Source: Linanthus parryae (lineage: Eukaryota > Streptophyta > Magnoliopsida > Ericales > Polemoniaceae). Taken from it: a stretch of 64,000 nt of DNA. Where the stretch lies: positions 77,045,495 through 77,109,494 of the forward strand of contig JALGPY010000005.1 in NCBI GenBank assembly GCA_023055425.1, read 5' to 3'. Positions within the stretch are counted from its first letter, which is position 1. Each line of letters opens with the position of its first letter. The notes beneath the pieces are model-generated. The model was not told the origin of the DNA. It saw nothing but the letters and a program-made list of their open reading frames with translations, and ran no database searches. Positions 33,824-45,382 of the stretch are shown one piece after another. Both the position numbers and the translations under genes were made by a program.

Positions 33824-34266
33824 ATGTCAGTGGCATCTTCTTCGTTCCCATGTCTCAAATTCTCCAATCCATCATCATCAACACCTTCCTCTTCCTCTTC
33901 CCCGTCGCCGCCCTCCTCCACCTTCAGATTCTCCACAGTTAAACCCTCCAATTTCACCACCATCAGGAGCTCCCAGACCGATGGCCCTCTCAGAAGACCC
34001 GTCTCCCCCGCTTCGCCTACTCTGAAGCCCCCCACCCCGCCCTCTCCCCCTACCGCGCCCTCGCCGCCGAAGGTGGCCACTCCGGCGGTGGAGGGGAAGG
34101 GTGGTGTAGTGACTCTGGAGTTTCAGAGGCAAAAGGCGAAAGAGCTTCAGGAGTATTTTAAGAAGAAGAAGCTAGAGGAGAAAAATCAAGGCCCCTTCTT
34201 TGGATTCATTGGCAAGAATGAGATATCGAATGGAAGGTTAGGGTTCAATCCCCAATTGACATTTCT

Positions 34267-34310
<44 letters not shown>

Positions 34311-37300
34311 TGGGTTTTGTTCTAGTGGATTTGTGCTAGGATTTGCTGAGAAATTCCTGAAATGGGTAATTAGATCATAGCTCAATTCTGCAAGATTGAA
34401 CATTATTAGATCATTGTAAGGACTAGAACTAATCGAAGTTTTATGGACTTGGGTAAAAATAACTACTGACTAGTTGGATTTTGTAGCTATCTTAGGTTAC
34501 CTTTTGGATAGAGGATCTGGACTTGGGCTCAAAGCAAATATTATATATACATCATTGAACTTAATTTGGGGAGGATGGGTGGTGGATGAGAGTAATATCA
34601 TGAGTGAAAAAAGAGTCACTTATTAATAACAGGCAGGATTTGAAATAGAACACGTGTTTAGTATTTATATGAAATCCAATTGGTTTTGAAGGATTTATCG
34701 TGGGCTAAATTACAAGGTACCACCCAAATGAATTCTTGAACCTTGTTTCGTAGAGAAAAATCAAATCCAAAACCATGCTCAAATTCTTTGTAATCGCAAC
34801 CGAGCGTAATATGTGATCTGAAAATCCTTAGCTCTCTATCAAGGTGGGGGAACCAATAGTTTTTTTCATTACTCTCAAAACTGATCTTAGATGAAAACAT
34901 GATAAAAGGGAAGATATTGATTAAAAACATTGCCTTTCAAATTTCTATTGGTTTGAACTAAATATAATATTGAGTGTCAAAGAGAAGCTATACTCTAAGT
35001 CTCTAATCATAATAATTGAGGATTGAAATGTTTGCCTTGTGCATCACATGAGGTTATGACATTCAGAATGGGTATCCAGTGCATGAAATTCAAAATAGTA
35101 CCAGCGTACAGAGCTAGAGATGCAATATTTCCTGGAAGGAAGCTATATATCTTGTCAATTCCTCGAAGGAAGTAGTTAGAAGGATGCTCGAGAAAAAACA
35201 GAAAGAAAGAAATAATATACACGAACAAGTTCGCCCTTCCTCAACTTTCACTCAACCGTCTACTCTCTTTTTCTTCTTCTAAATCACTGTATATGATTTT
35301 ATACATAAAAAATATTCCCTCTTCCCTGCATATTGTTTGTTCCATTTCCTCTTCAAATTTTAAAAGTAAGATTTCCTACAATTCTTGTAAAGCAGGAGCA
35401 ATTATTTTGAAATAACACTTTAAGATTTGAAGTAGGGTGCAGTGGTTGCATGTACCACAAACTTTCAGATTTCCCAAATTAGCCAATCTTTTGCAGTTCA
35501 GACTTCAAAGTTAGTATTTGTTATTTATTTCGTCGATATTACGTTACCTTCGTGGTTACATCTTGATCTCTTTTTCTGTTCTGATGAATCCACAAAATTT
35601 GAACTTCCTATATGCCAATTCCATTGTATGTGTACCACCTTATGAATATGGTACTCCTTCTGTTCCAGCATCCTTTTCCTTCAGAAATGCAGGCTCCTTG
35701 TTATATTTCTACATACCAGGGTTTCGCAACCTTGTCTTCTTTCTACCAGTTTCTGTAACATACAACTTTAACAACGTAGGCCGATGATGGATAATTAAGG
35801 TAACTGTCTTGCCTAATTGGAACTGAAAATATAATCCAATATCTGAAGAAGTTTGGCAATGGGTTGCCGGACAAAGGACCTTGATGTATGTGGCTGACTT
35901 ACTATAACCAGCATGAATCGTAGGTATTGCATTGTGGATAGGAACACTTTCAGTGGAGGCTTTCACTGTTGACACATTAGTTTACAAGGAAAGACCTCTG
36001 TGTCTTGTAAAGGTTTAGGGAATTATGTATTTCGTTGATAATAATACTGAGAGTACTTGTAGTTTATATAGAGACCCCTAGGGGTACTTAGGTAATTATG
36101 TAATAACAGCTAATATAATTATGTATCTCCTATATGCCTTGTCTTCGAGTGATGACCTCATTAGCTCTATGGAAGACTATGTACTTGATATTAGTGGAAC
36201 TGGATTAGGGAATGAGTTGTACACTATAAAGCTTCTGGAACCAACACTATTGATTGAAATTCTTAATTCCTCTACTGTAAGTTAGATGTGCCATAAATTT
36301 TACCGGAACTGACCTGTGATTGTAGAAGTAACCAACCAACCATCATTCATTGGACGGAATCGCACACTGCAGAATCACCTACTCACTCATGAAAAGCACG
36401 ATATTAGAAAGTTACACATGGCTAGACACCCTAGATAAGGCTTCCAGAAGTTCAGAAGATGTCCCAAATTTACCACGAGTGTATTCCTGATTATTTAATC
36501 GGTCTTTAGGCTAGCTTGTTCTTCAATTGGTCTGTAGGTTGAACTGGAAATGTTGTAGCTAATGAGCTAATTACTTTTTGCACCACTGTCAGTGGATGGA
36601 GGGTGGACAGATACCACCCTTCTGTTACAATCCGTTAGTGGAGGGGTGCAAACTGACTTTTTTGTAACCATTTTACCCTTACAAATTGTGGACAAATAAC
36701 ACCCTTTTTTTGGTTATTATTGAATTCATCATGTTCTTGATATTCGCGGTGTTCTTGAGCACCATCTCCACTACCACCAAATCCTCACCACCAACACCAA
36801 CACCAACACCAACACCAACACCAACACCAACACTTATTTTTTGTTCAAACCGAAGATGCAAATCAGACCCACTCATACCCACTCAAACATCAAAGTTGAA
36901 CACATTTGAACTCAATTCAGACCCACTCATACCCAACTCCATCTCAGCCGCGTCTCTTCCACACCAGGGCCAATCGAACACCATACCCATTGAATATCCA
37001 AAACCCAATTCGGCACTGCCAATCCAACAACCCAGAAATGAACATTGCCAAATTTGTCACTGCCAATCTAACAACCCAGAAATGAACATCGCCAAATTCA
37101 CTTTCCATGTCGTCCACTCATACCCAACATTCCCACTAATTTCACCATTTCTGCCATAGATTCAAACTCAATCGGACCAATCAAACCACCAAGAAAGACC
37201 TAATTGAACAGACCTAATTGATCAATCTATCTACCCACTAGTTTCTCAAGGTTCGAATTGAACCAGAGCCAGAGCACGCCACCACCGAATCAAACTCAGT

Positions 37301-39766
37301 CAGAAAATCGAGGTAGAGGAAAACAGAGAGAAGATCGAAAAAAGAAGCTACGAGGGAGAGAGAAGCCACGGAGGTGGAGGTCGTTGTGGTGATGGTGCGG
37401 TGGAGAGGAGGCAACAGAGGTAGAGGTCGATGTGGGTGAGGAAGGAGATGGTGTCGCAGGTTTTTGGTGAGAGTGTCCGATGGTAGAGAAAGAGAGATAA
37501 GGCTGCTAGGGTTAGGAATGGTAGGAGAAGGTGAACATTTGACTTTTATAGTGGGGTAATTTCGTCAAATTTTAGGGGTAATTTTGTCTTTTTGCCCCTC
37601 CATTAGTGTGGTGTTAGTTTTTAACTCTGACAGGGTGCAAAAGGTATTTATCGATAGATCAGGGGGAAAATGTATTTAATCGATAGTGTGAGGGTGGAAA
37701 ATGTCTTTTACCCATTAATATAATATATATAGGTGCTCTGAAATGCAATCCTTCTAAAGTTAGCAGCTTTCGGCTCTCGCACTCGCATCGGCTACAGGGG
37801 ACATAGGTCCCATCTGAATTGTAATACTAACTAATAACTGCATCTCATTTTACATCGTTAACAAGGGGTTTTTTAAAAAAAGCCGTTACCGTCACGTTGC
37901 ATAACTGATCGGGAGTGGCCAAGTCCGATCCACCCAATACGTTGTACGTGAATGGGAGTCACGGTCTTAGTGGCAGATACGCACCGTTAACAGTTAAATT
38001 CGTACACTACGCAGGTAAAGATGGTGATTTTCGCAGAAGAAAAGCCCTAATATTTGAGAAATCCCTACAAACCAGTCTTGAACTAGGCCTCCATAGCCTT
38101 GAAACCGACCTCCATAGCCTTCAAGAGGAAAGTAGTATGTTTACTCTCTTGTAAAGAGTAAAGTTTCTTCTCTCAAAAAGAAGAGTAAAGTTGTATGTAT
38201 CTATACTTATGTATTGCAATAAACTCTAAAATAAATAAAAGATCAAGATCTTAGGAGTTACAAGATTTTGGTTTGATGAGTTTTGGAAGAGAGCAGCATC
38301 AAGGATAAATTTTGTTTATCTATGCAATATCAAGTGTTGAATAATAAAATGTACATGGTCTAAACATTAGTTAAGCATCTACAGAAGTAGTCAAAATATT
38401 ATAAATATGTTTGATTTACAAAAAAAGGTTTTAAAAGCACTTTTGTTCATCTTTTAACAACTTATCAAGATTCACGCATTTGATTCCCGATTCCCGTTAC
38501 AGGCCGATTACGTTACACGCAACCGTGACTGATACGTCAACCTGAAACTGTTTCTAAAACCATGTCATTAACCAACTGGCTTTGTCCTTATTTTAGGCAT
38601 CTGAAAGATATTTGTATTCTTTAAACCGAGCGTTTTGGTTTGTTTGGTTATTGTGGAGTATTGGATCTTGTTATAATTACAGTTTTGCTCTTTCTACGCC
38701 TATATTATTAGGGTTTTGCCATCCTCAGTCGTAATTTTCAGAGGTCCTGAATCTGAGTTGAAGATACTGGACTTCATTTCTTTTCCATTTCACAATTCAT
38801 ACGGCTTCTGATTCATAATTGCATCATTATTTTTTATTAAGATAGCACCGATCGTTTTCATTATGTGGAAAAGTGTGATAAATAAAAATAGAAATTGAAT
38901 GGGCACATAGGACTTGACATGAATCATGACGCAACCCCTCGTTAAAGGAGGCAGTCATGTCCATAGGGCATAACTCCTCTGTCTGTCCCTTTTTGCATTG
39001 AGTGACCATCAGGTCGACGAATTAAAAAATAAGTGTGTCAGCTTAGCTGGGACATCATGATATATTCTTGTGTGTAAAACTGTAAACGGTTAAGCATATC
39101 AAAAAGACTAAAAGGCCCATACTTTAGGTAGCAGAGATGTGCATAAACACGAAGATGCGAAAGTAGAGATACTTATCTCACATTCAAAAGGTCAAGTGGA
39201 ATTTGCAAAAAATTTGGGGAATTATGTGCGATTCTTAGAGGCACGTTTGAAATGTAGGAACATGAACTGGGTCTTTGGTGGTTGACACTGGTTTTCTATT
39301 ATACCATATGGTTAAGATACGCGTGATTGTGGAGATAGTATAAATAGACCACATGACTATTGGCTCAAGGTCACCGGATGAACCTTATATCCCTACACCC
39401 ATAAGTATCACATCAGTCAGAGATCGTGAAATCGTGATTATGGTAACTTCTGTCTGCTGTAGTGTTTTTCTCTTCAAGAATTTCCTTTGATAATGTGAAG
39501 CAACCAGAGAATGCAACCCACCAGAACTTAGTATCACAGTGCTTTATCTTATATATTGATGTCATTTTCAAACTCAACCTACATAGCTAGTTTTTTTATA
39601 ATCTAATCCTCCATTTTTAAGACGGACATTTCTGATTCGTTTCCATGTCAGATGGGCAATGTTTGGATTTTCTGTCGGGATGCTGACAGAGTACGCAACG
39701 GGGTCAGACTTTGTTGTTCAAGTGAAGATTCTTCTCTCCAATTTCGGGATTTTAGACTTGGATTAA
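33824..39766 (+). CDS. OHP2: One-helix protein 2, chloroplastic
   Basis: Two exons are supported: 33824-34236 and 39652-39766. The donor is GGAAG|GTTAGG and the acceptor ATGTCAG|ATGG. The join gives NEISNGRWAMFGF and a TAA at 39764-39766, 175 residues in all, the usual OHP2 size. The first ~50 residues are Ser-rich with few acids, a chloroplast transit peptide. A Pro-rich linker follows, then EFQRQKAKELQEYFKKKKLEE and GPFFGFIGKNEISNGRW. The single LHC-type helix (RWAMFGFSVGMLTEYATG) carries the chlorophyll-binding E...N/R set. OHP2 works with OHP1 and HCF244 in thylakoids to load pigments on the early photosystem II reaction centre. The 5.4 kb intron holds a TIR element. The exon-exon join is well supported by the protein; the short GTTAGG donor is unusual but valid. 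Confidence 0.93.
34268..34307 (+). repeat. Poly-T tract in OHP2 intron
   Basis: About 40 T residues lie just after the donor site. Minus-strand origin from a retroposon tail is possible, but no body is recognisable. Confidence 0.9.
34310..36570 (+). other. OHP2 intron, left part
   Basis: AT-rich intron sequence. Short open frames at 34658-34930, 35007-35228 and 35518-35787 have no family resemblance, and no repeat boundaries were resolved. Confidence 0.5.
36574..37642. mobile_element. Possible TIR element with long diverged ends in OHP2 intron
   Basis: The left end (CTTTTTGCACCACTGTCAG ... TTAGTGGAGGGGTGCAAA) and the right end read on the opposite strand (CCTTTTGCACCCTGTCAG ... CTAATGGAGGGGCAAAAA) share ordered blocks over about 100 bp, suggesting long degenerate inverted repeats. 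The interior has a (CCAACA)n run at 36788-36833. No transposase and no clear target duplication were found. It may be a MULE-type non-autonomous element. Confidence 0.45.
36788..36833 (+). repeat. (CCAACA)n minisatellite
   Basis: About seven copies of CCAACA. It produces the Pro-Thr and Val-Gly repeats in overlapping chance frames. Confidence 0.9.
37643..39651 (+). other. OHP2 intron, right part
   Basis: No coding signal. A short duplicated phrase (CTAGGCCTCCATAGCCTTGA / CCGACCTCCATAGCCTTCAA) occurs near 38085-38125. The rest is AT-rich, with the acceptor at 39650-39651. Confidence 0.5.
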
Positions 39767-40710
39767 CTCAAGTCTGTATGATTTTTCAATGCTTTACATA
39801 CTCCCTTTGTGCTGTAACTCAGCTTGTCCAAATCCATTGCCTCCTGTATCACTTAATTTGAGTATACTGTACGTTTCAATGTCTATAAGAATTTCACTCC
39901 ATCGCGTGTATCTCTATTATTCGTGGTAATATAAAAGTTTCAAGTTCATCTGTCCTAGTATTGCGCATGATTTTGGAGATTAATTTTGCTTACTGAATCA
40001 GCAGCCTCGAGGGTTTTGTTTGACTCCAGTATACGAGATCCGGCATTACTTAGTTCAGCTGGATCATCTTACAATATTTAGCAGTTTTGTGTTCGTTTCA
40101 GAAACCAAAAAATGTGATGATTGTTTCCGATGGTGCCTCCAATCCATATAGAATGGTTGGCGCCTAAAGTAACAAATGATGACCAGAAGCTGATTCTGGC
40201 TTGAACCTGATTCATGATCTTTGGTAATTGATTCTGGCTTGAACCTCCAATCCATTTCTAAGCAACCAAAAAAAAATGTAGTTAAAATAATGTATCAGAC
40301 GCCAGCTCCATGATTCGTTAACTTGTTGATTTACTATTTTATGGATGTCAGGTTAAAAAACATGTATATGCTTTCCCAAACTTAGTAAGCTAAGCCACAA
40401 CTCAGTTGCAGCCCAAAAAATATAAGATTCTTCTCCACAAAATGAAGCGAAATACGGCATTTTTAAGGCCGGCCGAGGACGGTTCCCTTGTCGTTTCGTA
40501 GTTTCCTCCCTTTTCCAGACTGCATTTCTGTTCTCTTCTGTCTCCGTCCCTTCACCACGTGTCACATTTTTTTGTTCTGTAATATGATATTTTTTCTTGA
40601 CTATGTCACCCCTTTTGATCCCATGTTGTCCATACTTTACAAACTCGACAATTCTCAGAATTGACCACTGCTACACCAGCCCCACAAGCTGTTGAAATTA
40701 GTACTTAGTA
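39767..40710 (+). other. OHP2 3' flank and kinase promoter region
   Basis: The 3' UTR of OHP2 probably occupies about the first 200 bases (ATATAAAAG near 39930). The rest is AT-rich, with no gene. Short repeated phrase TGATTCTGGCTTGAACCT at 40193 and 40231. Confidence 0.4.
40556..40561. promoter_or_regulatory. G-box/ABRE core upstream of the kinase gene
   Basis: CACGTG in the context CCACGTGTC lies 150 bp before the ATG. This is a bZIP/bHLH binding core, common in light- and ABA-regulated plant promoters. The role is inferred from sequence only. Confidence 0.35.
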
Positions 40711-43700
40711 ATGGGTTGTGCTCTACCGAAGCCGTCTGTGAATCTATCGTCGCCTCAGGGTTTGCAGAGGTTGATGATGGAAAATGGGTACAATAAAGGG
40801 AAGCACGTCGATGCCCGGAGATCCTCCACTGGTAAAACTGGTACCAATAATGGCGGCAGTGGTGGCCATGATGTGAAATTACCCAGTAGAGAGTCGAGGA
40901 AAGATAGTCGTGGCGGCAGCAGCAGTAGTGGCGGTGTTGGTGTTGGTAGTGTCTCCAAGAAGATGACATCGTGGAATCTGTCTGGAGAGGACGAGCTGGT
41001 TAACGGGTGGCCAAAGTGGCTTACTGATAATATCCCGAAAGAAGTTCTGGCTGGTATAGTCCCCAAAAGTGCAGACTCTTTTGACAAGATTGATAAGGTA
41101 AGATTAACTTCAATATTTTTTTTTCATTCGAAAATAAACCAGATTATGACTCCGTTTGGTTGGTGGTAAAACAGTTTCCTGTAAAATATTTCCCCTTGTT
41201 TTGGTGTTGTTTGGTTGGAGGTAAAATATTTTTCTGTAAAATATTTTCCCTCAAATGATGTAAAATGATTTGCACATTTCAAGCCATTTTCCGGAGAGTG
41301 AAGGAGCACAACAACAACTCATACTAACACCTCCACCACCAATAACCACAACTACCACCTACCTCCACCACGACCCATCACTGCCGCCCACCTTCACCGC
41401 CACCCATCATTGCTACTGCCGTCACGACCCACTGTTTTGGCAAGTGTCAACCAAACACGAGAAAATAATTGCAGAGAAAACTTTCTCGTAAAAAAATATT
41501 TTATCCCTTGTAAATCATTTTACTGCGAACCAAACAGAGTCTTGGTATTCTGATTTTTCGTAACAATGATGTGTGTAACAGATAGGGGAGGGGACATACA
41601 GCAATGTGTATAAAGCCAGGGATCGAGAAACTGGAAAAATCGTCGCTTTGAAGAAGGTCAGATTCGATACATCAGAACCTCAAAGCATCAAGTTCATGGC
41701 ACGAGAGATCATGATGCTACAGCAATTAGATCACCCCAATATCATCAAGCTAGAAGGCTTAGCCACATCAAGAATGCAGTACAGTCTCTATCTGGTCTTC
41801 GACTACATGCAGTCCGATCTTTCCTCAATCATCTCTAGGCCAAACGAGAGACTTACCGAACCACAGGTTCAAAACCCAAGTCTCCTTTCTCATTTTCTCG
41901 CCTTTTTTTTTTCTCTTCCCTAAAAGGTGACTTCATTTCGTGAGATGTCGATGCAGGTGAAGTGTTATATGAAACAACTGCTTTCTGGTCTGGCGCACTG
42001 TCACGAGAGGGGGATTCTGCATAGAGACATCAAGGGGTCAAATTTGTTGATAGATAGAAAGGGTGTGCTAAAGATTGCGGATTTGGGACTCGCGAATCAC
42101 TTTGATCCTAACAAGAAGCAACGCCTCACGAGCCGTGTGGTCACTCTTTGGTATAGAGCACCCGAGCTGCTCTTGGGATCGACGGATTACGGACCCGGGA
42201 TCGATCTTTGGAGCGCTGGTTGCCTCGTGGCCGAGATGTTTATCGGGAGGCCAATCATGCCCGGTAGGACCGAGGTAATCAGAATATGAGCCTGTTTGGG
42301 AAGTTGGTTTTTGGTTTTTGTGAATGAGTGGCTGTGGTGAGGAGAGAGCCACAACCACTCATTTACAAAAACAAAAAAATAGAAAAAAAAAATAACTATC
42401 CAAACTAACCCTTTATCCTGTGTCTGGTTTCCGAGTTTATGGATGTTGTATTTGTTACTGATATTTCTTTCAACCAGGTTGAGCAACTTCACAGGATATT
42501 CAAGCTATGCGGGAGTCCCCCAGAAGAATACTGGAAGAAACTGAAGGTGTCTTCGACATTCAGGCCACCGCATTCGTATAAACCCAGTCTCCGTGACGTG
42601 TTCAGAGACTTGCCTCCATCTGCTTTGCGCCTTATGAACATTCTTCTCGCTCTGGATAGCAGATTTCGTGGCAGTGCAGCCTCGGCTCTCCAACATGAAG
42701 TATGATCTGTTCTGACATGATAATGTTCTGTGGCTATCTAGTCCTCTCTTTTTCGTGCTGAAAGGGGTTTTTTTTCTCTTTGTGTTTGCAGTTTTTCCAC
42801 ACGAACCCGTTACCTTGTGACCTTTCTGGTTTACCCATGATCTACAAGGAGGACGACGAGGCATTGCTAACCAGTGAAAGGAGAAGGTGAGTTGAAGTGT
42901 GTTTGATGTGAGGATCGCACTCTTTTGATTTGCTCGAACTTCGAATTACATAGTACTTCTGTTTTTGGTACAGGAGCAGGAATCCTAGAATGAGGAGAAG
43001 GTCCAAGACACAGCACGAGCGCCACAAAGAAGACGTTCCACAGGACAAAACAACTAGAGATTCACTTTCCGTTAAAGAGGTAACTATCCAGTACAATTAC
43101 TATTCAGGCCAGTGTGGGAATACTTTTGCTACCAACACAACTGCTTTCCGACAGCGGAAGCAATTTTAGTGCGTTTGGTAAAAATAATATTTTTGACTTT
43201 TCAGACAATTTTCGCTGTCTTACAGCAGCTTTGAGGAAGCAAGGGGATGCTTTCCCGGAAAGTGCTTTTGATTAATTTATCTACAACCAATTCTAACATT
43301 ACAAATTTGAGAACTCTCACGGAACTGATACATGTATTATAGTTTTTTCATTTTAACTTCTCACAACAGCTTCATAGTTGATTTTACCAAACACAAAATT
43401 ACTATGTCAATATCTCACACATTAGCTTTCTTACCAAACAGTATCTTAATTAAAATTCAAAACAGCTTTTCCATAGTGATTTTCACACAGGAGCTTCTAG
43501 CACCGACACAGCATTCCCAAACTAGCACTTAAAGTCTCTTCCAATTAGATGTAACGCTTTGATTTGATCGATGTCGTATTATAGGAACCGGAGAAGATGT
43601 CGGAACTAGACCTGATGGTGGATAGCAGCACGACTGGCACCGCGGTTAACACGAAGCAAGATCAGAAAGAAGGAGTCACTCCCCCACCCTTTCCGTCTCC

Positions 43701-43917
43701 AGAAGATACTTCTCAGCCCAGACTCTATTCTGAAGCACATCCTGGTGCCACCAGGAACATCACCAACCTGCCCCCTTTGCCGGATGGGAAGCCAGGAATG
43801 TTCAGGCCCAGAAACCACGAGGGTCTGGGTCGAGTCCAGAGGTCAGTGTCTACGAGAGAGTACCGGAAGATTGATCAAAGGAAACTGTTTAAACTTCACG
43901 CGGTGGATGATTTATGA
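40711..43917 (+). CDS. CDK-like Ser/Thr protein kinase with N-myristoylation motif
   Basis: Seven exons: 40711-41097, 41582-41866, 41957-42274, 42478-42699, 42792-42886, 42974-43079, 43585-43917. All have GT/AG borders and frame-consistent joins, giving about 581 residues. The N-terminus MGCALPKP fits myristoylation plus palmitoylation. A Gly/Ser-rich linker leads to WPKWLTDNIPKEVLAGIVP, then the kinase domain: IGEGTYSNVY loop (from residue 130), VALKK (Lys153), a PSTAIRE-equivalent SIKFMAREI, HRDIKGSN (Asp248), DLGLA (Asp266) and VVTLWYRAPELLLG. The C-terminal ~180 residues are basic and low-complexity. It matches the plant At1g54610/IBS1-type CDK-like group; the substrate is unknown. The exon 2 donor (CAG|GTTCAA) is weak. 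MITEs sit in introns 1 and 6. Confidence 0.93.
41148..41541. mobile_element. hAT-like MITE, copy B, in kinase intron 1
   Basis: The ends GACTCCGTTTGGTTGG and (opposite strand) GACTCTGTTTGGTTCGC, the repeated GTAAAATATTTT motifs and the CCACC-rich centre match the element at 7233-7651. It is cleanly intronic. Confidence 0.75.
43109..43526. mobile_element. Putative MITE in kinase intron 6
   Basis: The left end GCCAGTGTGGGAATACTTTTG and the right end on the opposite strand GCTAGTTTGGGAATGCTGTG form an imperfect inverted repeat about 418 bp apart. The interior is AT-rich with TTTGGTAAAA-type motifs. No target duplication was resolved. Confidence 0.45.
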
Positions 43918-44209
43918 TTTTCTGAATCTATACTGGAGTACGTTTTCTGCTTTCTGGAAGGTTTGAGCTTTTCTGAAGTTTTACACATGAAGTCACAAAT
44001 AAGCATATAGTAATTCAATACATACTATTAGAAATTCAGCGACGATGCATCTACTTCTGTTGGCTGTTGCGTAAGCACGGATTTTGGCTTGTATAATATG
44101 TAATATTATTCTTTTTCTGATTTCTTCCAAGGGGAAAAAACTGAAGCCAGTTTGATATTTCTCATAATTTGAACAAGGTTTTTTGTTTTTTGTTTTTGTT
44201 TTTGTTTTT

Positions 44210-44245
<36 letters not shown>

Positions 44246-44874
44246 TTTTTTTTTTTTTTTGCACAAGCTTTAAAGTATGTAAAACCTTTCTCCAAAAAAC
44301 TGTGGGTTTCTGGATTATGGTGTTTTTGGTCGGAGTGATCATGGGGTTCCACCTCACGCGATTCTCCACACGCCTCGTCATGCGCAACGTGCAAATGGAC
44401 AAATTCAGATGCGTGTGAACATACATGAAGAGATTCAGACGGATTTTACAGAGTCACACACAACGTCGAACAGACATGAACAGGAAAGACAAAAGAAAGT
44501 CATGGTAAATTAGAGAACATACTCTATGTAGTCGTACCTATACTACAGGAAATGCAGATGACAAAGCGACTAATTCTGTCCCAGTGGTATGAGCGTTTTC
44601 CCCTGCTCAAAACTCAGAGACTGTTGATAGAAAAATAATTGAACTGAATGAACCAAAACAAGCACGATGCTTTTGGAGAGAAAATTCCTCACGAGAAGAT
44701 TATCGGAAAACAAACGTTCATTTGAGATTAAACTATGTACACGTGATCATTTCATAAGAGAAAATTATCCTATGAATTGAATTACTCCATTCTTTGACAA
44801 GACAATGCCTTAAGGCTTGCAATCACCACCAAGATCTTGAGATGACACAGTCGTCTCTCTCTCTCTCTCTCAAC
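43918..44874. other. Intergenic region between convergent kinase and DUF3511 genes
   Basis: The 3' UTRs of both genes should lie here. A long T-rich tract (44179-44260, T5G units passing into poly-T) and a (CT)n run near 44853-44872 are the only notable features. Lys-rich open frames on the minus strand at 44000-44430 are translations of the T tract. Confidence 0.5.
44179..44260 (+). repeat. T-rich tract with TTTTTG units
   Basis: Several TTTTTG repeats are followed by long T runs, about 80 bases in all. Confidence 0.9.
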
Positions 44875-45141
44875 TCAGAGTCGGTAGCGAGTGTCAGCGA
44901 GCTTGTTCTTGATCCACTTGAAACTCCCCCTGAGAGATGATTTCAGCTTGCCTTCTGTGGCAAACATGTTGTAAGATGCAATCCTCTTCTTCCTCTTCAG
45001 CTCCGGATCACTCGACGACGCAAAGCCTTCGCCTCTGTCGCTCGGTCCGTTAAAATTGTACGCCTTCGGCTCCTCCGGAAACCCGAACTCGCCGGAGTAA
45101 GTGGCTGATGAGTAACCTGGAAATGACCTGCTCTTCTCCAT
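44875..45141 (-). CDS. DUF3511 domain protein
   Basis: This is a single-exon minus-strand gene of 88 residues. The start MEKSRSFPGYSS and the C-terminal half KRKKRIASYNMFATEGKLK, then SLRGSFKWIKNKL and an R/Y-rich end, are the hallmarks of the plant DUF3511 family, whose members are about 80-130 residues. The basic cluster KRKKR could act as a nuclear signal. The biochemical function of the family is not known to me. It is convergent with the kinase gene. An ATATTAAAG motif about 80 bp upstream (minus strand, near 45225) may serve as TATA box. Confidence 0.88.
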   Translation of the reverse strand: MEKSRSFPGYSSATYSGEFGFPEEPKAYNFNGPSDRGEGFASSSDPELKRKKRIASYNMFATEGKLKSSLRGSFKWIKNKLADTRYRL

Positions 45142-45382
45142 CTAGAGAAAAAACACTTTGTGTGTGTGCGCCCGCTTTGGTTTGCTGATAGTGGTGCAAC
45201 TTTCTGCTTTCCCTAGTGGCCTTTAATATGAACTAGAAAGGTAGGTACTAAAGTGAAAGGAGAGTTATAATAAGGTGCTCTATCGCCAATAATTTGTTGC
45301 CCTTTGGTGGAATCCTTGATTGAGAATGGGTAAAAGGATATAGGTTGTACAGATTTGTCTTGGAGCAGAGTGTTGAACTGTG

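Noticed and set aside
36679..37159. Pro-Thr repeat and Val-Gly repeat proteins
   Set aside because: These are two readings of the (CCAACA)n run inside the OHP2 intron; no homology beyond the repeat.
43993..44426. Lysine-rich minus-strand frames
   Set aside because: They are produced by the long T tract at 44179-44260.
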